Source: Adineta ricciae
Lineage: Eukaryota > Rotifera > Eurotatoria > Adinetida > Adinetidae
DNA length: 64,000 bases
Assembly (NCBI GenBank): GCA_905250025.1
Contig: CAJNOJ010000031.1
Coordinates: forward strand, 1 to 64,000
Direction: 5' to 3'
The notes below the pieces were generated by a model. The model saw only the letters and a program-made list of their open reading frames with translations, ran no database searches and was not told the origin of the DNA. Positions 63,701-64,000 of this stretch are shown one piece after another; position 1 is the first letter of the stretch; each line of letters begins with the position of its first letter. The translations under genes were made by a program, and so were the position numbers.

Positions 63701-64000
63701 CATGGGAAGGAAATGTTGCAATTAAAATGCTTGTGTTTAAAGTTCGATCAGATGAGTTTTGATGCAAGATGAATGAGTGCCGTTTTTGTTGATTAGATTG
63801 TGGAAGGAAAACAAACTACTGCTCTTGTTCGCAAGGGATCAAAATTACAACCTATAGCACCTACAGTCAATTTTACAAGTCATTGTTCGATCATTGTACC
63901 GAAGGAAACGGATGATCTTGACAAACAATTCGACCAATCTCAGGTAGAAAGAACAACCGTGATTTTAGTGATTCGAGTGATCTGTTGTTATTTTTAGATA
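60770..64000 (+). CDS. TASOR/TEX15-type pseudo-PARP (DUF3715) protein, 5' part only
   Basis: Five exons are visible: 60770-60854, 60916-61065, 61572-61718, 63629-63741 and 63797-63943. A sixth probably begins at 63998, so the gene leaves the window. All junctions keep the frame from MTDENEIDNEAKTID. Exon 3 reads HYGFLIDNDAQVHDICTNG and ends SSYNVLG. Exon 4 begins HSKCGVYVCKYADVC and ends VAIKMLVFK, and exon 5 begins IVEGKQTTALV with TSHCSIIVPKE near its end. This order (Leu-Gly, then GVYL.KYSD, then G.VVIFK..KGK, then CHVSK) is what I remember of the DUF3715 pseudo-PARP domain of TASOR, a HUSH-complex subunit that silences transposons and intronless DNA. TEX15 and FAM208B/TASOR2 share it. The family call is by short motifs only. 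It may instead be an active PARP-like protein, but I see no His-Tyr-Glu triad. Confidence 0.6.
61719..63628 (+). other. Unusually long intron (1.9 kb) of the TASOR-like gene
   Basis: Donor after CCTAG at 61719 and acceptor TGTTTTAG before GACATAG at 63629; the flanking exons join in frame and in motif order. Nearly all other introns in the window are under 260 nt. It holds CT-rich (62646-62668) and GT-rich (62701-62718) repeats and short open frames of no recognised family. I found no transposon ends. Confidence 0.6.
62646..62718. repeat. CT-rich and GT-rich microsatellites in the long intron
   Basis: A (CT)n-type run at 62646-62668 and a (GT)n run at 62701-62718, read directly. Confidence 0.7.

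Overview
The window reads as nuclear DNA of a compact, AT-rich animal genome. Genes have many short GT-AG introns, mostly 45-70 nt with a few of 100-260 nt. They lie on both strands, often only a few hundred bases apart, and AATAAA signals follow several stops closely. The proteins are clearly metazoan (Numb, Blimp-1-type zinc fingers, MAP2K, a neuronal-calcium-sensor-like protein, HUWE1 with metazoan domain order). Together these features fit a rotifer, probably a bdelloid, but that placement is inference. I see no rRNA, tRNA, CRISPR, plasmid or virus-derived element.

Left part (1-14.9 kb). This holds the 3' end of an unidentified gene, an NCS-like EF-hand gene, and a syntaxin-like gene lacking the Habc domain, convergent with it. 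Next come a small acidic protein with a myristoylation-type N-terminus and a 65-codon two-exon microprotein gene. After about 3.4 kb without a recognisable gene there are a MAP kinase kinase, a Cys-rich orphan, a ZNF106-like WD40/C2H2 protein and a secreted SGNH (GDSL) hydrolase.

Central part (14.9-43.5 kb). An orphan coiled-coil protein and thymine-DNA glycosylase (TDG) lie on the minus strand. A 3 kb gene-free stretch follows, then a complete HUWE1 ubiquitin ligase gene of 16 kb with one 6.4 kb exon, and then MSH6 in the same direction. TDG (base excision), HUWE1 (ubiquitin control of many repair and replication factors) and MSH6 (mismatch recognition), with MCM7 (replicative helicase) further right, give a local concentration of genome-maintenance genes. 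Chance clustering is the default explanation.

Right part (44-64 kb). This contains RAB7, an alpha-1,6-fucosyltransferase-like GT23 enzyme, a Blimp-1/PRDM1-type four-finger gene with no visible PR domain, and a J-domain protein with a C-terminal zinc knuckle. MCM7 follows, with VPS36 (ESCRT-II) packed immediately behind it. Numb comes next on the minus strand. Divergent from Numb, and running off the right edge, is a gene whose exons resemble the TASOR/TEX15-type pseudo-PARP (DUF3715) domain. RAB7 and VPS36 act in the late-endosome route, and Numb acts in endocytic sorting of Notch.

Exon models were made by eye from reading-frame continuity, splice signals and remembered family sequences. Intron positions should be good to the base for most genes, but first exons (especially MCM7) and alternative ends are less certain.
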